A stretch of 64,000 nucleotides of DNA from Neodiprion pinetum. Taxonomy: Eukaryota; Arthropoda; Insecta; Hymenoptera; Diprionidae. The notes beneath the pieces are model-generated. The model was not told the DNA's origin. It did no database searches and saw only the letters and a list, made by a program, of their open reading frames with translations. The translations under genes and the position numbers were made by a program. The stretch spans positions 22,190,026 to 22,254,025 of the forward strand of contig NC_060234.1 in assembly GCF_021155775.2 (NCBI RefSeq), written 5' to 3'. Positions 25,281 through 38,943 of this stretch are shown here, in pieces; the stretch's first letter is position 1; each line of letters starts with the position of its first letter.

Positions 25281-26414
25281 GATAAGCTGAAATTGACATT
25301 TCATCCTTATCGAAAATTATTTCCAGTTTCTAATTATGGGAATGCGGTGCAGTACACGCGTGTATTGAATTACTTGACATTGTGAATCGATTCTGATCGA
25401 TACCGATGTACATATTTCTTAAATGAACTGACGGCTAAGCACATTAATCTAGATTTAAATAGACTCTCGTTGAATTGAATTTCGTTCTTTTTTTAAAACT
25501 TACTGCCTTGTTTCATACTTTGAAATATGGATACAACACCAGCTGCAAAGAATATAAGAGATAGAAAAAAAAACTCTTCGGATCGTCTGCAGCAGATACT
25601 GATAAGTAATAAATATTGCGGATACTGCAAAGCTACAGCACTTGTGATCGTATAATATGAACCACGGAGCGTTTTTTCGCTCCATTATTGATCGCAAGAA
25701 ATATGGCACCGCTATAGGTATATTTATTCAAAGGCTTCGTGAGATTTTGTTTAAAGAGACTAACATGGATAATTTTGTGTGAAAAAATTGTAATCTTTCG
25801 GAATTTGAAATCTATTTTAAGTTAGATACTCGGGAACTCCTAAAACATGTTTACTCCCGACTCAACGATAGTGTTAAATTTTTTTACCTCAAAAATGGGA
25901 CGAAAGTGGCATGTTTTTCCCTCATAACTTTTTTCTCTCATTTGCGGGGAAAAAGTGGCATTTTTCTTTGAAAAAGTACCCATATACTAAATGTATGAAT
26001 TTTTAAGAGTGAATTCATTCATTATTAATCTGCGTTCTCGATTCTACGCGTAAAAAATAAAAATGTATATTTCAATCTAGTTCTAAAATACAGGACTGAA
26101 ATTATAAAGGAGAAATGTTTTTTCACAGTTTCTCAGGATCTATGTGAAAATTGATTTCACAGCCGAATGAATCGAGCTGTTTAACACAAAAAATTGATCC
26201 ATTAGGTCATGATATTTTTAAAGACAGAAAATGCTACCGAAAATTGCAAGACAGAGGTGCAATTCGAAAACTGTACAATTGATCAACGTGTTTCTTGTAA
26301 AAAGTTATTATTTACAGACCGCAGTGTCGGTCTTTATTTTCAACTAACAAGTTTTTGCGAACGATGCCGCGATTTACACGTTCGTGAAAAAGCAATAACC
26401 GCGATCCGAAATAA

Positions 26415-26851
26415 AAAAAACCGGACAAGAAGGAATAGAACTCGTGCCCCGAGGGTCCCGTACAAACGTAATTCTTTTATTTTATGTGTTACAACTACAA
26501 ATTAACTATTCTCGGACTTTCTTCGGTTACTTGTACCGTGAGACCTTGCTTCTCTCAAAATTTCATGATTCTACGTCAACGGGAAGTATCCTATAGATTT
26601 TGGTGAGTGAGTTTTCGGGTATCAAAACGTGTGACACAAATGGCCGCATCTTTTTGTTGCGTTGAATTAGAAGCTTCAATTTTTTAAACTTCCACGGGAC
26701 CGTAGACCTTAGTATTTGATATTAATTTCAACTCAATACCTCTAACCGTTCCTGAGAAAAGGGGTCTTCACCGACGGACGGACAGACGGACGGACAACGA
26801 AGTGATCCTATAAGGGTTCCGACTTGACCTTTTGAGGTACGGAACCCTAAA
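26415..26851. repeat. Dispersed arthropod repeat with (GACG)n core
   Basis: It contains CGTGCCCCGAGGGTCCCGTA, a GACGGACGGACAGACGG tract and ends AGGTACGGAACCCTAAAA. I recognise this as a repeat common in many arthropod genomes, but I cannot state its class. Confidence 0.6.
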
Positions 26852-27312
26852 ATATCGCGGTTTCTCTGACAACGAGTAAATAAAATTGACATTATAATTC
26901 CGAGGCGTGTGATTTACTCGCTTATTCCACAGCCTCTATCACCAATCGATACCGGATCTGGCTAATGCGTTCCCTTCGATACACACACGCATCCTGTGTA
27001 TGCTCGAGTTATTTCCAAGTATGCACACTGCTGATCTCTCATCCCTGTTGCTAGCATGCCTCGTGCCTTTGGTCGCCGTCCAACTTGCACCCTCCGCGTA
27101 GCTGGACGGTCTACCTATTTACTCACCCCCAGTCCAACGCGCAACCCTTTGATCAGGAACAAATCTCCTAACCGCGACCGCACAGGTCATGCCAAACCAA
27201 CGAGAACCCGGCCACTTTCGTCATTTCCGTAAAAAATTTCACGATCTGTCAATCGGTGGTGAGGGATCTTCGCCTTATGAGTAGTTAATACGTGATAGCG
27301 ATTCCTTTTTTT

Positions 27313-27850
27313 AACTTCCCGGTTCTCTGTTTTTAGTGAAAAAAGGTAGTTGTTGTAATCATCCCGAAAATGAAAAGTCTAGAGAATCGCCTTTAATCAT
27401 TTTCAGATGGATACTTAGGTTTTGGATTTGATCGGTTCGGTACTGTTCGAATTATTTAAATAAAATAAAAATGATGATATCTTGAGAATGGATGACCGGG
27501 TTCGAATAAAAATTGGTACCTCAGGGTTTTTTGGGCTGCTGATCACAAATCGAAAGTCGGATTTGCGAAATTTGAATCTGGTGTCTTCGATATGTTGAAA
27601 AAAAAACTAAACACATTTGGATTTTTATGAAAACTGATGCTACAAGATTTTTGTGGTCGCTGGTCATAAATTCAAATATGGTACCTCACAGTGTTTTACT
27701 CTCTGAGCACGAATTTGAAATTGTGCTTTTAAAGTTCGAATAAGATAATTACTAAAATAATGACAAAACGAATTTGAAAACCGAAATTCAAAGGCTGGTT
27801 CATGGTCAGCCCGAACCCGCTTGTTTAATGTTATCTTCATTTGCAAAGTC
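27313..27850 (+). repeat. Dispersed repeat family B, copy 1
   Basis: It opens AACTTCCCGGTTCTCTGTTT and contains GATATCTTGAGAATGGATGA and a GGTTCRAATRAAAA block, all in the same order as 62438-63023. The shared end is CCGCTTGTTT. No coding frame. Confidence 0.65.
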
Positions 27851-28914
27851 TTGTTAGTCTATGAAATATGAAAACCGAAAGCCTTCATTTCCGGTTTTAA
27901 TACACGAAAGGAAGATTTCACGTGCTATGGTTACTAGAAAATTCTAGTAAAATGGGTGTCGTTATAATAGCGATAGAAATTCGTCTTGGTGTACGTTAAA
28001 ACTGTTACTTTATGTGAAAGAAAGAGAGAATCGTTTGAAGGAAATCCTTACAGAGAATATATGAAATATATGTTATAATCCATCTTTTTCCGCTCTATTA
28101 AATGAAATTGGACATCAGGTATATAATAATATAATGTACTATAACGAGGCGAAGAATAAAAATGCGAGCCACGTTAGTTAATACAATGAGAGGAAATACA
28201 AGAAACGTAAATGATGGAATCGGCTGGGGAGGATTTCGTTCGTAGATATATAATAAAAGTCGTATCGTATCTTCGGGGCACTATATCATATCGAAAACTC
28301 GAATTGTTGTGTGAAATAACTGCGAGAAAAGGGTTTTTGGTACAGCTTATTGCAAGGTATGATTGCTATACGGGGTTTAAATGCTATGAATTATTGCGCG
28401 CGTTTTGGGGTTCGTTGCGTACATACCATGAATGTCGAATTCCTGCTATACACGTTACATGCACGTGTTGCAATTAGGCTGGTATGACAATTAATCACTG
28501 ACGAAATTATTGCGAGTTAGTATATGTGTGTGGTAATCGATACGCGGTATAAAGTGATGGAAGGGTCATAACGGAATGTCGGAGAAAATAATTGAAACGG
28601 TTGATCACCCTTTCAGGATAAATTTCATAGTTAATTTTAAATAGTTGCTATTTATAAAGGAAGGTTTCCAACTAACGAATAATTACACTGGCCAACGGTG
28701 GTTTTGTTGCCCTTGATATTTGAGTGGCCTCGGTAAGATTTCATGTCAACGACTCTAGAAGTGAGCGTACTTTTCTGAAATTGGCTCCAGTTATTTACTT
28801 CACCAACATTTTCATACATGACTCAAAAAATCAATATCGACATGACAGATTGGATTTTTTTTTGTTGAATAGTTTCGAAAGCGTTAAAATCCAAATTTTT
28901 TAGCGGGGGAACTT

Positions 28915-29480
28915 AGAGTAAAAAACGAAACTTTGACGAAACATCAAAGTTTCGAATGATCCGAAACCCGACGCTCAAACTTCCGAAAGGGTAAAATTCC
29001 GAGAGAACAAAGTGCCGAAAGAGCATAACTCCGACAAGTCAAAGTTCCGAAACTGCGAAAACGAGGCAATTCAAAAATCTGGACCATCGAAATTCCGAAT
29101 GATCGAAGATTTTTAGTTCTGTGAATTTCTGGTAAAATTTTACCACTCTGATCTTTCTTTGTTTTCGATTTTCGATATTTTTACGTTCGGAATCCTGATC
29201 ATTCTGATTTTCGGTTTATCTGATTTTTTACACCCGCTCGTTGAGTAAACTACACTGTGTGAGTATATTTTAATTTTCGGAATTTTACCCTATCAAAACT
29301 TTGCTCTACCGTAACTTGAATTTTCGGAATCTTACATTTCGGAACTTTGAACCATCGGGCTTCGGCCGTTCGAAACTTTGTTGTTTGGTAAAAGTTTGAT
29401 TTCTTTACGTCAAGTTTCACCGCCAAGTAATTCGGAATTGGGCGCTTTCGGAACTTTTCAAATTTGGAACTTAAACCCCG
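28915..29480. repeat. Palindromically arranged CCGAA array, period about 18 bp
   Basis: The left half (28921-29110) repeats variants of AAAGTTCCGAAAG and AAAATTCCGA. The right half (29150-29480) repeats the complement (TTTCGGAATTTTAC, TTCGGAACTTTGA). The array therefore flips orientation near 29110-29150. Confidence 0.65.
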
Positions 29481-29814
29481 CCCCTATTCTATTCGAACCG
29501 GCATACATAGTTGAGCTTTCCGTGGAGAGTTTCGGTCCATTGTCCGGTTGCTACGTGCCATTACCACCCTCGCGAGGTCGTCTAATGCCCTTTCAAGGAA
29601 CGGACACCCGTTGAACGTACCTTCCAGGTACTCCTAAGGCACGCATAAACGCGCCAACATTATGCCCCCGATGTTCGGTAGCCGTTGTATTAGTTACACC
29701 AAGAACACACAAAGGAGCGGACTTTCCCTCCCGCTGGATATCCCGAGTTAGAAATAGGGCCTGGTTCTCTGGTTCCATCAATATTTGCCTCTACAACTTG
29801 CTGGAATAATTCAT

Positions 29815-29975
29815 GCAATGAGAGAAATTTTTACATATAGCTGCGGCAATTGTACACTCTTTTAACTATTCTTTTTTTATTTCTCACCGTAACCAAACAA
29901 TGCAGTTCTGGGTACGAAAGGCTAATTAGTTTTTCAGCTGTAACCAGAAAATCTACCATGTATCACCAGGAGGTA
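29815..29975 (+). repeat. Dispersed repeat family C, truncated copy
   Basis: GAGAGAAATTTTTA, TTTTAACTATTCTTTTTT, CAGTTCTGGGTA and TTTTTCAGCTGTAACCAG occur in the same order as in the copy at 44221. Confidence 0.55.
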
Positions 29976-31779
29976 ACAAAGTTGAAATTTTCAATTGGCT
30001 TCAGGTTAGGTTAAATAAAAGTACTGGTCTAAACACGAAGACACTTTTTTTTAAGTATATTAAACCACATTCAAGATATAGTTTACTTTGATTTTTGCTA
30101 AGCGCAGGTTTTATAAGATCTGAACATTTTCAAGACAAAACGAAGTAAGAAAGTTTCTAATATCGAGGATCAACAAACGTACATTTACGGAATGACAGAG
30201 TAATGAATATATTGAACAAGAATTAGACATGTGCATCTGTAGTTAAAAATGCATATTTCAATAAGTGCTGAAAAATTTGGTTGTATTTTACGAGTTTTTT
30301 CCGACTTTCTTCAAGTCATTTTGAATGAGCGCTTTGGAAATAGCCAATTGTATCACATCTTAGGGATGATTGAAAACGCTTTGCGGAATAGGACTCCGTT
30401 TTTCTTCCATAAGTACGATCAAAAAAATGTTGAAGTTAATCTGAAATCTTTACTTTCGGTCCTGATCGATACCTCATGGAATGCATCTACTATTTTTGTA
30501 AAGCAATAAGTTCTTTTAGCCCGTGGTGCAGGTGTTTTGGTAAAAATTAAAGAGTGATGAAAAGTGTGATTAATGAATTGCAAAGAAAAGAAAAAAAAAT
30601 AAATAAAAATAGATAAAAAATGATTGCATTAGCTTTGCGGCTGATATGCGATGTAATTTATAATCATGACGGCGATTATCATTCTTTGTTCTGATTTCAC
30701 TTGTATAGCACCCTGATTCCCAGGAAAACGTTTCCGCCTCTTTTCAAGAGAAAATTAGATTTTGGCCATCTTCCAAACCTGGAAGCCTGTTATCTCTTAC
30801 ATTTCGTTGGGAACGAAGAGGAAAGGCAGAAAACACTTTTACCTTATGTAATATTCCAAAATGAAAGTCAATATTACCACGAAATTTATAGACTCGAAAA
30901 TTGTTACAGATCCTAAAAATCCTCCGTTAGTTAGGTGACACGTATATTTGCACCGACAAATTAAACAAAGAGAGAAAGCTTGTCTGTTTGTTCGAAGTCA
31001 TTTCAAAAACCAGAAAAACCGATTTGGATAATTCTTGCAACATTGGAAAGTATGTTTCCTACATATTGACATAGCCTATATTTCATTGCACTGACTTCTC
31101 AGAGTACTTACAACTAGAAAAAACTGATTCAAAACCATGGTTGCTGTCTTACCAGAATTACCACGTGATATGAGCATCAAAAAAATGTAAGAATCTAAAT
31201 GAATTTGAAAATCTGGAGGGGTAAGAATCACTGCTGTGCGATTAATCGGCTAATCGGCAAATTCGATTCACCGTTTTTTGGTTAATTTCGTTTTTAATAA
31301 TCGATTGATCGAACTTGCCTCATAATAATTCTTCACATCAATCGGTATTACGAATCGCAGCTCATTTACAATGCTCGAATTATACTCGTCTATGATTAAA
31401 AACCGATGAATCGAAACTGTCGGTTACTCGACTAACCGAAATTCTCTATTTCTACATTTCAAGCTTCTACGAAACACTCTTTACGATTTCAAAAATTCGA
31501 CACAACAAAGCTTTTATTCGACGACCATCCGCTCCTCGACCCTCGCCCATCACAGTCTTTTCGTTTTGCCGTGCCTTTTTCCATTCCGGTTCCTGCGTGT
31601 ATCCTTCCGCTCCCCATTATCGATCCCCTTTATCGTATCTCTAGGGTGCAACCTTAACACTCAGTTCTAATTTCCTAATGAATTATTCCTCGTCGTTGGT
31701 TGACTCTAACGTAAATGACCTTTGTGCTGCGTTTATACCCGGATCCCGGTCTAAGCCCCGAACCGGCCGTGCGAGATTT

Positions 31780-31930
31780 AATAACAATTAATTGAACGGA
31801 GCGTGACGAGGCGGAGGAGGACGCTGTTTTCCTTCTATATCCACGCAGGTAAACGCGCGTGAAAACACGCCCGCCCCGCTAGGTACACAAGATTAATTAA
31901 CCCCGTTACTAGCGTGGATTTATAAGAGAG
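31780..31930. promoter_or_regulatory. GC-rich island with TAATTA cores, candidate conserved element
   Basis: It contains AACAATTAATTGAACGGAG, CCCGCCCCG and GATTAATTAACCCCGTTACT, sharing its core words with the block at 25180. It stands out in composition from the AT-rich flanks and has no convincing frame. Confidence 0.25.
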
Positions 31931-32295
31931 ACGCTACGCGGACCCGGATGAAAACGGGTTGTATTGAACAACGGGCCGGATAGCAGATCATATCGGATTT
32001 AGAATGGCGAATCGCTAAATAAAACCCCTATCATTCTGCTCTAATAACTCGCTGCAGATACTCCCGATTCCGTATCAATTCTAACGCGATAACTGCGATC
32101 TCGCGTCCGATCGGTGTCAGGCGCTTCGTTTCACTTAGGCGAACCTTTTTTTCCGTTCCTATTTCTCTTCCATACTTCTCCGTCTCTTTTTATTTCCCTC
32201 GGACGGATATTCGGAGACTCGGCTTCGTGAAAACTTCCCTCTGCTCGAAGAATTCATTCGTCGGTTGCGAAAACTAGCGATTTAATTGCTTATAT

Positions 32296-32712
32296 TGAGT
32301 ATACTCAGGAAAATTTTATTATTTGTAGTATTGAATTTTAGTAAAATATGGTTATCGTTACAATAACCGCTGTTCAAATGATACTGTTGGAATTTCAAGA
32401 AAATTTCACACAAATGACTGTTCAAAGTGCATGATTACAGTTGTCAAGGCAACATTCTCTGGTTACTGCAACATTATTGCAATATTTGTTTCTTTGGTTC
32501 ACTATATTCTTGTGGTCGAATGAGCCAGCGACATTAATTCATTGCTACGCCCAAATCACATTACGTCTATAGTCACAAGAAAATATATTACGAGTGACCA
32601 TAATCAAAAAGAATAGTAACACGTCCCAGAGTTTCTGGTTACAGGTACAAAACTATTTCTTAAGGACTGTATTACAGTAACCAGTGAAACTATAAATTTC
32701 TATCGAGCGGAC
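32296..32712 (-). repeat. Dispersed repeat family C, inverted full copy
   Basis: Read on the minus strand it has GAAATTTATAGTTTCACTGG, CAGTCCTTAAGAAATAG and GTTACTATTCTTTTTGATTA, parallel to the copy at 44221. Confidence 0.55.
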
Positions 32713-35700
32713 GAGGTGTTCATTTTTTTCTGCGTATCAATTGAAAAAGTGAGTGAAATATTACGTTTCGGCGAGTGAAAGTTTCGACGTTGGTCACGAA
32801 GCACAAGACCTCTAGTGCAAATATTTATTGCCCGTTTCACCTTCCTTCATTTTTTTTCAGCACTTTGAGACTTTTTTGCGAAGCTCTCTTTCTCTCGAAA
32901 ATTTTTTTTTTTTTTTCCTCTTTCTCGCTCTCATCATCGTAAATGGGTACCCGCAGTATATATTTAAGTATATGTATGCACGAGGATATTTTTCCATTAC
33001 GCCGGAGTTTATCACGAGGCTGAATATGAAACCCGAGAACCGTGATGAATTCGAGGCGACGCGAGGAGAAGAGAGAAAATAAGAGAGAAATAAATGACGG
33101 TAAAGAAATAAAAATAAAAAATAAAAACATGGAGAAATAAACGAAGAACAATAAAGGATATACAAAGAGAGAACGAGATATAAAAAAAAAAAAAAATGGA
33201 GTAGACTAATCAATATACGTACATAGAGATGAGTGAAAAACCGGGAGAAAATTGCCCGGGTATCTGTATTACAGAGATAGCCAAATTGATATTCAGCCTT
33301 GAGATTTACATTCGTCGTCTTCAACGGCGATAAGACGCTGCGCCGTTCCTCGTTTCGTTTTCCCATCTTTCTTTCCGTCAAACACAAGAGCCGAAAAAAG
33401 AAGATAAAATAAAGGAAAAGCTGAAGAAGAAGAGGAAAAAAAAATCAAATTCATATGATATCGAGGAGTTTCCTCTCCCCTGCATTCGGCGTACACGGAT
33501 AGCTACTTCGGTATGCTCCAGAGCCAAGAAATACTTTTCAACTTTTTATATCGCTCCCCCACTAACACACGAGCAACGTGTGTATTCGTGCTCTTCGCAT
33601 CCGCACAAAGTTGACAATACGCGGAGAGCCTGTCCTCCGAATTCGGCGTGCCAACTTCTGTTTGGAAAGTTTTCCCCATCAAAATATAGAATTTCAACCG
33701 GTGGCATGTTCGCCGTTTCTTATCGTTGAAATTTTGAACCCACTTTCAGCTAACCAGCAGCTAGTTCTTATTCAAGGGACTTGCACGGCACAGGGTCGAG
33801 TTTCTACCTCCACGTTGGCTTACCATATTTCATTCCCGATTACTCGCGCAAACCCCGTGAGAACTTCCTCTATAGCGGGATTTATTCCTGCGAAAGTTTT
33901 TGAACACGCTATTTTCTCTGCACAACCGGAAGACCCGCCCAATTTACATGGCTTTGGAATACCGGTTGATGGGGCGATGGCGTGTCTGTGTGTGTCACAA
34001 AACGTTGAGATAATGGTGCTGAGAGGTTTGAGAGCATTGCATTAACCGATTCCGTAAGAGCTTTTGATACCGGGATACGCGATGGCTTCGAATTGTTTCG
34101 TCTTTCGACTTTCGAAGAAGAATTAATGAAGAATGTACCGTGAATTAAAGCCAGAGTTACAGCTCACGTTTAGGTTGAGCACCGTTTCCCGTTACGGCCG
34201 TCCAAAATGTCAAACATTATTTGTCGAGATAATCTGAATATTAGGAAATGTGGAAAACGATAAAAAATTCAGTTCGTACAATCAGTTAAGTCGATAATGG
34301 GGCAACTAGAATAGAACTGCCATCAAATTCTGTTAATCAGCACGATAATGGGAGTGGTGGAATACGGTGGTCAACCTGAATATGAGATGTAAGTCAAGTT
34401 GTTAGAAAAACTCACGCGATAATGTTTACTGAGAAATTTAACCTCATTTTTCAATGCGTTCAATTTTTTATATCAAGAAAATTCATCCTCTTGTTGACAA
34501 AAGTAGAAGCCTTAGGTGTGTATATTAAAAGTCGTACAAAGAAAGCGGAAAGGCAAGAAACCGAAAGCAAAAACTAAAGTGAGAAAAGAAAAGTAGGTCG
34601 AGTTACTTTAATCCTGATCCTCGAAGCGCTCGGGATAAAGAAATTATTGTAGACGATTTAAAAATGGAATTGTAACGAGCTGCTGAGTCAGCGTGTGTAG
34701 AAAAATTATTCCAGATTAAAAACAAACGAACATTTTAAAAACGTATATATATTTGTGGACAAAAAAGTCTCGTCCTGACTGTGACAGAGTGAAAAGAAAA
34801 CACGTTTGCAATTATTTATACGCTTTAATGTGCTCGGGGAACAATAATAGGTTTTTGCAATGTTTTATTCCGATTACATTAACAAGTAAAATGAAGACGG
34901 CTTGTTCACCCTGCGTGCCTTAGGTTTCAACGCTGCGTTGCTGCGCTGATGATTCTGCGACTTTGACGCAGATCCGAGAAGAAAAAGGCGCGAAAAAAAG
35001 GAAGAAAAATACGGTGCAATTTGTTCCACGCGCTTTGAAATTCGAGCCCCAACCATTTGTGTCTTGATTCAAAGAACCCTCCGCGCCCGTGGATTTTTCT
35101 TCCCGCAGTGAGATGGAAACGAAGCGAGAACGCGAAAGAGCGACAGTGCGAATTCGAAGCAGGTACTTTCCTTCTTCAATCTGCCGTTTTCGCCGCGTTC
35201 TCAGCTTAATTATGACGCTGAAGTATCAGAATTGAAGTCATACAAGTGGCAAAAAATGTTGCCGAAGACCGAAAGCGAAGTGGTGAAAACAGGTTCGAAG
35301 GATCGGTGTGCTTTTGTCGCTGGGGTGGAATTTTCCCAAAAACACACGCTCGGCCTGCATATGTTTGTGCACAAGTACATTCGCAATTATATTAGATACA
35401 AGAAGCTGCACGGAGGTTGGAATTATTTTGGAGTCTGTGGGCGCTACGAGCCCTAAAGCTTGGGGTTTAATTCAATTGTTTCCTTTCTTCGCGTGACTAT
35501 ATTATCAAAACGTTTCTACTGTCTCGTTCGCAGGTCAAATTTATGCCATCGGATTAACCGTGGCAAAAACTCCAACGGAATAAAGCATTACCCAGGCACC
35601 CTGGAAAAAGCAGCCCCCATCTCTCCCTCTCTCTCGCTCCCCGTACCTTCCATCTCGTTGTTCCTAAACTTTGCACTCTTCGCGCGGACGCCAACTTTCG

Positions 35701-36523
35701 GTAAAAATAAATCAATCAATATATTAGCTGGTTAAATACGGGAAAGAAAGATTCGCTCGACCACGAAGTACGCAAAGTGTAGAGAAATTTGTAGCGAAAT
35801 TTCTTCACGTTTGCAAACGAAATTGTGCGAATTTCTTCTTTTTCTAATGGTTTTTTACGCGTGAAAGAAATACAATTTTCAAGACGGGTTTTTCTTTCCT
35901 AGCCATCGTTAGATAAAATTTTCCGCTTTTGAAAGATTTGTCAACCCAGACGCCAAACCAGATGTGATCTTCTTTTCTGAACTAAGTTTCGAATTTCAAC
36001 TTTGTCAATACTAGACAGAGGACAGGTACAGAAAGGATCAAATTTGTTTTATTTTTTTTTTATCTTTGGTGCAATTCCTTCCCTGCAGGTTCGAGTTACA
36101 CAAAGAATACTGAGAACACATTTTTTCCCCAATTTCACCCCTACTTTAGAGAAAAACTGCACTTTTCACCATCGCGAATTCTGATTTACCATCGAAAAAT
36201 CAGAGAGAGCTATTTCCAGTAAGAATGGTATTTTCAGTGGTGATAACGCGTGTGAATAGTATCCAAAAAATGTAATATCGCGTATGTTTAAACAGGTCAC
36301 GTGCTATATTGCCAGAGAAATGTTATACTGTGTAATTATATTTAAGCCGGAGAATCCCAGCTCCATCCGTTTGTCTCTCTATGAGCGTGTTTGCAGCCTC
36401 GGGAGCCTACATATGTACATTCTCAGCATACCAACGTCTCGCCGGTATTCTGTATATACATATACCTATATTCATTCCAGTTTACACTTTCCCGGTTTAC
36501 ATAATGCATTCTATGATAACACC

Positions 36524-36556
36524 CATATATATATATATATATATAAGATATATATA
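36524..36556. repeat. (TA)n microsatellite
   Basis: Two runs of alternating TA separated by AAGA. Confidence 0.85.
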
Positions 36557-38212
36557 TGTAGGGTAGCGAAGAGCTGCTGGTACAATAAAAAGGAGTACTC
36601 TCTTCTCTGACAAGTACCCTTGTCGTAGATTCTTTATAGAGTATGTATTACCGAGTTTACATACCAGCTAGGGGATCCTTCCTCGAGTATTTTGCAATGT
36701 GTCGGTTCAATATACTCGCCACCGCGGCGAGCAAACAACTTCGATCACTGACTCGCACTGTCGCTCTCGTAATTTTACATCTGTAACGAATTGAACGACG
36801 TGTGATAATTTTTACAGATCTTTTTCCCAAAAGAAAAGAAAATTCCAGTAATATCTACAGCAATGTTCGTTAATAGGTTCCCAGTGGCTCACTACTTTTT
36901 TAGAATCAAAACTAGAACGAGCTTCCTTTCTAATCAAATTTTATGTGCCAATGACTAGCGACGCGTGTGACAGGAGAAACTATAACGATACGTTGATCAT
37001 AGGTGAGTAAATTTTCTGTATGAAGAAAACTCGTTTGAGTGTTAATTTCAAAAAAATTGAGACTCACTGAAAACCAATAATGAAAATTACTGTATATATT
37101 TATACATTGTATATGGGGGATTTCACGTCAAATCGAACGAAAAAAGGAGATTTTTTCCCTAACCACTTTTGATGTTTTCGCGCATTTTCTCACTAGAAGT
37201 TCGTATTGAAAGCATCAAATCTAAATTTTTTCAAATTTTCATGACTAAGCATTTTCTTATCCCAGCTAGTCGAAAAATCGTCTTGTCACGATTTCTCATT
37301 TCTTGAAACTCAGATGACACATGGAATAAGTTCCTGCACAGAAGTTTCGCATCGTTGTATGAAATTTCTAAAAATAATTTTGTGCGATTTTTCGTGCCTC
37401 GTTAAAGTTCAATTTTTATGAAAAATCTTCGAAAATCTTTCGTAACAAAATAGTGCCTTAATCGAATTGGCTGAATGTTTACACAGCATGTCTTTTTCAA
37501 TACCAAAGATTGTCTGTAAGTTTCGTAGTGGGCGGAAAAATAGTTCAAAAGTTACAAGTAATAGTTTACATGAAACTGTGAAATTTCTCATCCACACGTA
37601 CCATAATGCGGGGCGGTAAAAACGGTGAAAGTTGTACAATCGGTATTACGATACGTAACAAATCGTTGAATTCTTACCTTGGATGAATACGCTTCAAAAA
37701 TATTGTCCGGCAACAGAGAACTCACGAATCGTAATAAATAACAGACTGAAGTACGCTCCTCAAGAAAAAGTCGTCAACTGTTATAAACAACACGCGCAAC
37801 AATTGACGATCGCGCTCGACTGCGCAGCAGCGCCACGCGCAGGGCAAGCAAATTGCTTGACGCGCGGCGAAGTTTGAATCGAATTCTCGCCACTGTGTGA
37901 ATATTTGTTGATATATCTTTTGAACCACTTCACCGCTCACTTTGAAATTTTCGGACAACCTTTTGCATTGAAGAAGACACGCTGTGTATAAATTGTAGCC
38001 CATTCGATTGGGGCACTTTTCAGTTACGAATAATTTTCGCGCATTTTGTATGAAAACTACACTGAAACGAGATATGAAAAACACGAAAAAAATACTCTCG
38101 AGAAGTTCACAAGAGAACGTAAAATTTTTGTGAAAGAACTTTTTTCATACGTCGTCCAGGTTTTAAGTCATTCAAGTCACAGAGTCGTATATTGAGTATT
38201 CATCAAATCGAT

Positions 38213-38806
38213 GATAGCATGGAAGAACGCGACATCTCAAATTATGGTAGAAGAACGTGACATCTTGACCGCGGTCAAATCTTTCATTGATACGGCACTG
38301 AAATTTTTGGTACTTGAATTATACGAAGCATTTTTTTCCAATAGATTCAATAATTGTTTTAATCATTTTCACATACTGACAATGAGTTCGATTATATGTG
38401 AAAGTTTCTGACCATTCTGTAAGCGTAATGTAGCGTTCTGTGTAAATATCATTCCAATGCCGTAATGTATATGTAATTTATATCTTCATTTCATAAATTG
38501 ACAAATTCAACGTAATTAGCATATTGAAACTGAAGAATATTTATTTGTTAAATTTTATCTCAAAGTTTTTGGTTCCTCATTATGAACGCTTAATAAATGA
38601 GAAAATGATTGAAATAATTATTGAATCTAGTGGGGAAAAAATGCTTCGGATAATTTATGCATCCGAAATTTCAGTGCCGTACCAATGAAACATTTGACCT
38701 CGGTCGAATGTTACGTGCTGCTTTCACAATTTGAGATGTCAAGTTCTTCTGGCACAATCTGAGATGTCACGATCTTCTAGCAAAATTTGAGATGTCACTT
38801 TCTTTC
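38213..38806. repeat. Foldback element with 28-bp terminal repeats
   Basis: Left arm 38213-38370 and right arm 38603-38806 are complements, sharing ACGGCACTGAAATTT, CGAAGCATTTTTT and TAGATTCAATAATT. Both ends carry tandem copies of a 28-bp unit with GACATCTCAAATT and AGAAGAACGT: two at left and three at right. The loop of about 232 bp has no frame. Confidence 0.75.
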
Positions 38807-38943
38807 ATACTGCCGTCGAAATTATTACATTCGTAAACTGTGAAGATCGCTTCAAAACTACGAATGTGAAAAAAACTGAAAATATAAACAAAGGATTCCG
38901 CATGCATAATTTTGAATTGCTTGAAAATGATTCAAAACCCTCA

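Larger units (their letters stand above)
29976..38212. other. Long gene-free stretch
   Basis: Apart from the repeats and the island listed separately, it holds purine/pyrimidine tracts at about 32890-33200 and a GGGGGATTTCACGTCAAATC word at about 37113, of a kind often seen in insect repeats. Frames of 155 and 176 codons (33578-34045 plus, 32857-33387 minus) are low-complexity or featureless. Confidence 0.5.

Noticed and set aside
32857..33387. 176-codon minus-strand frame rich in Phe, Leu and Ser
   Set aside because: It is the complement of a purine-rich low-complexity tract, and hydrophobicity follows from T-rich codons.
33578..34045. 155-codon plus-strand frame
   Set aside because: Long for this window but featureless, with no splice signals in phase and no family resemblance.
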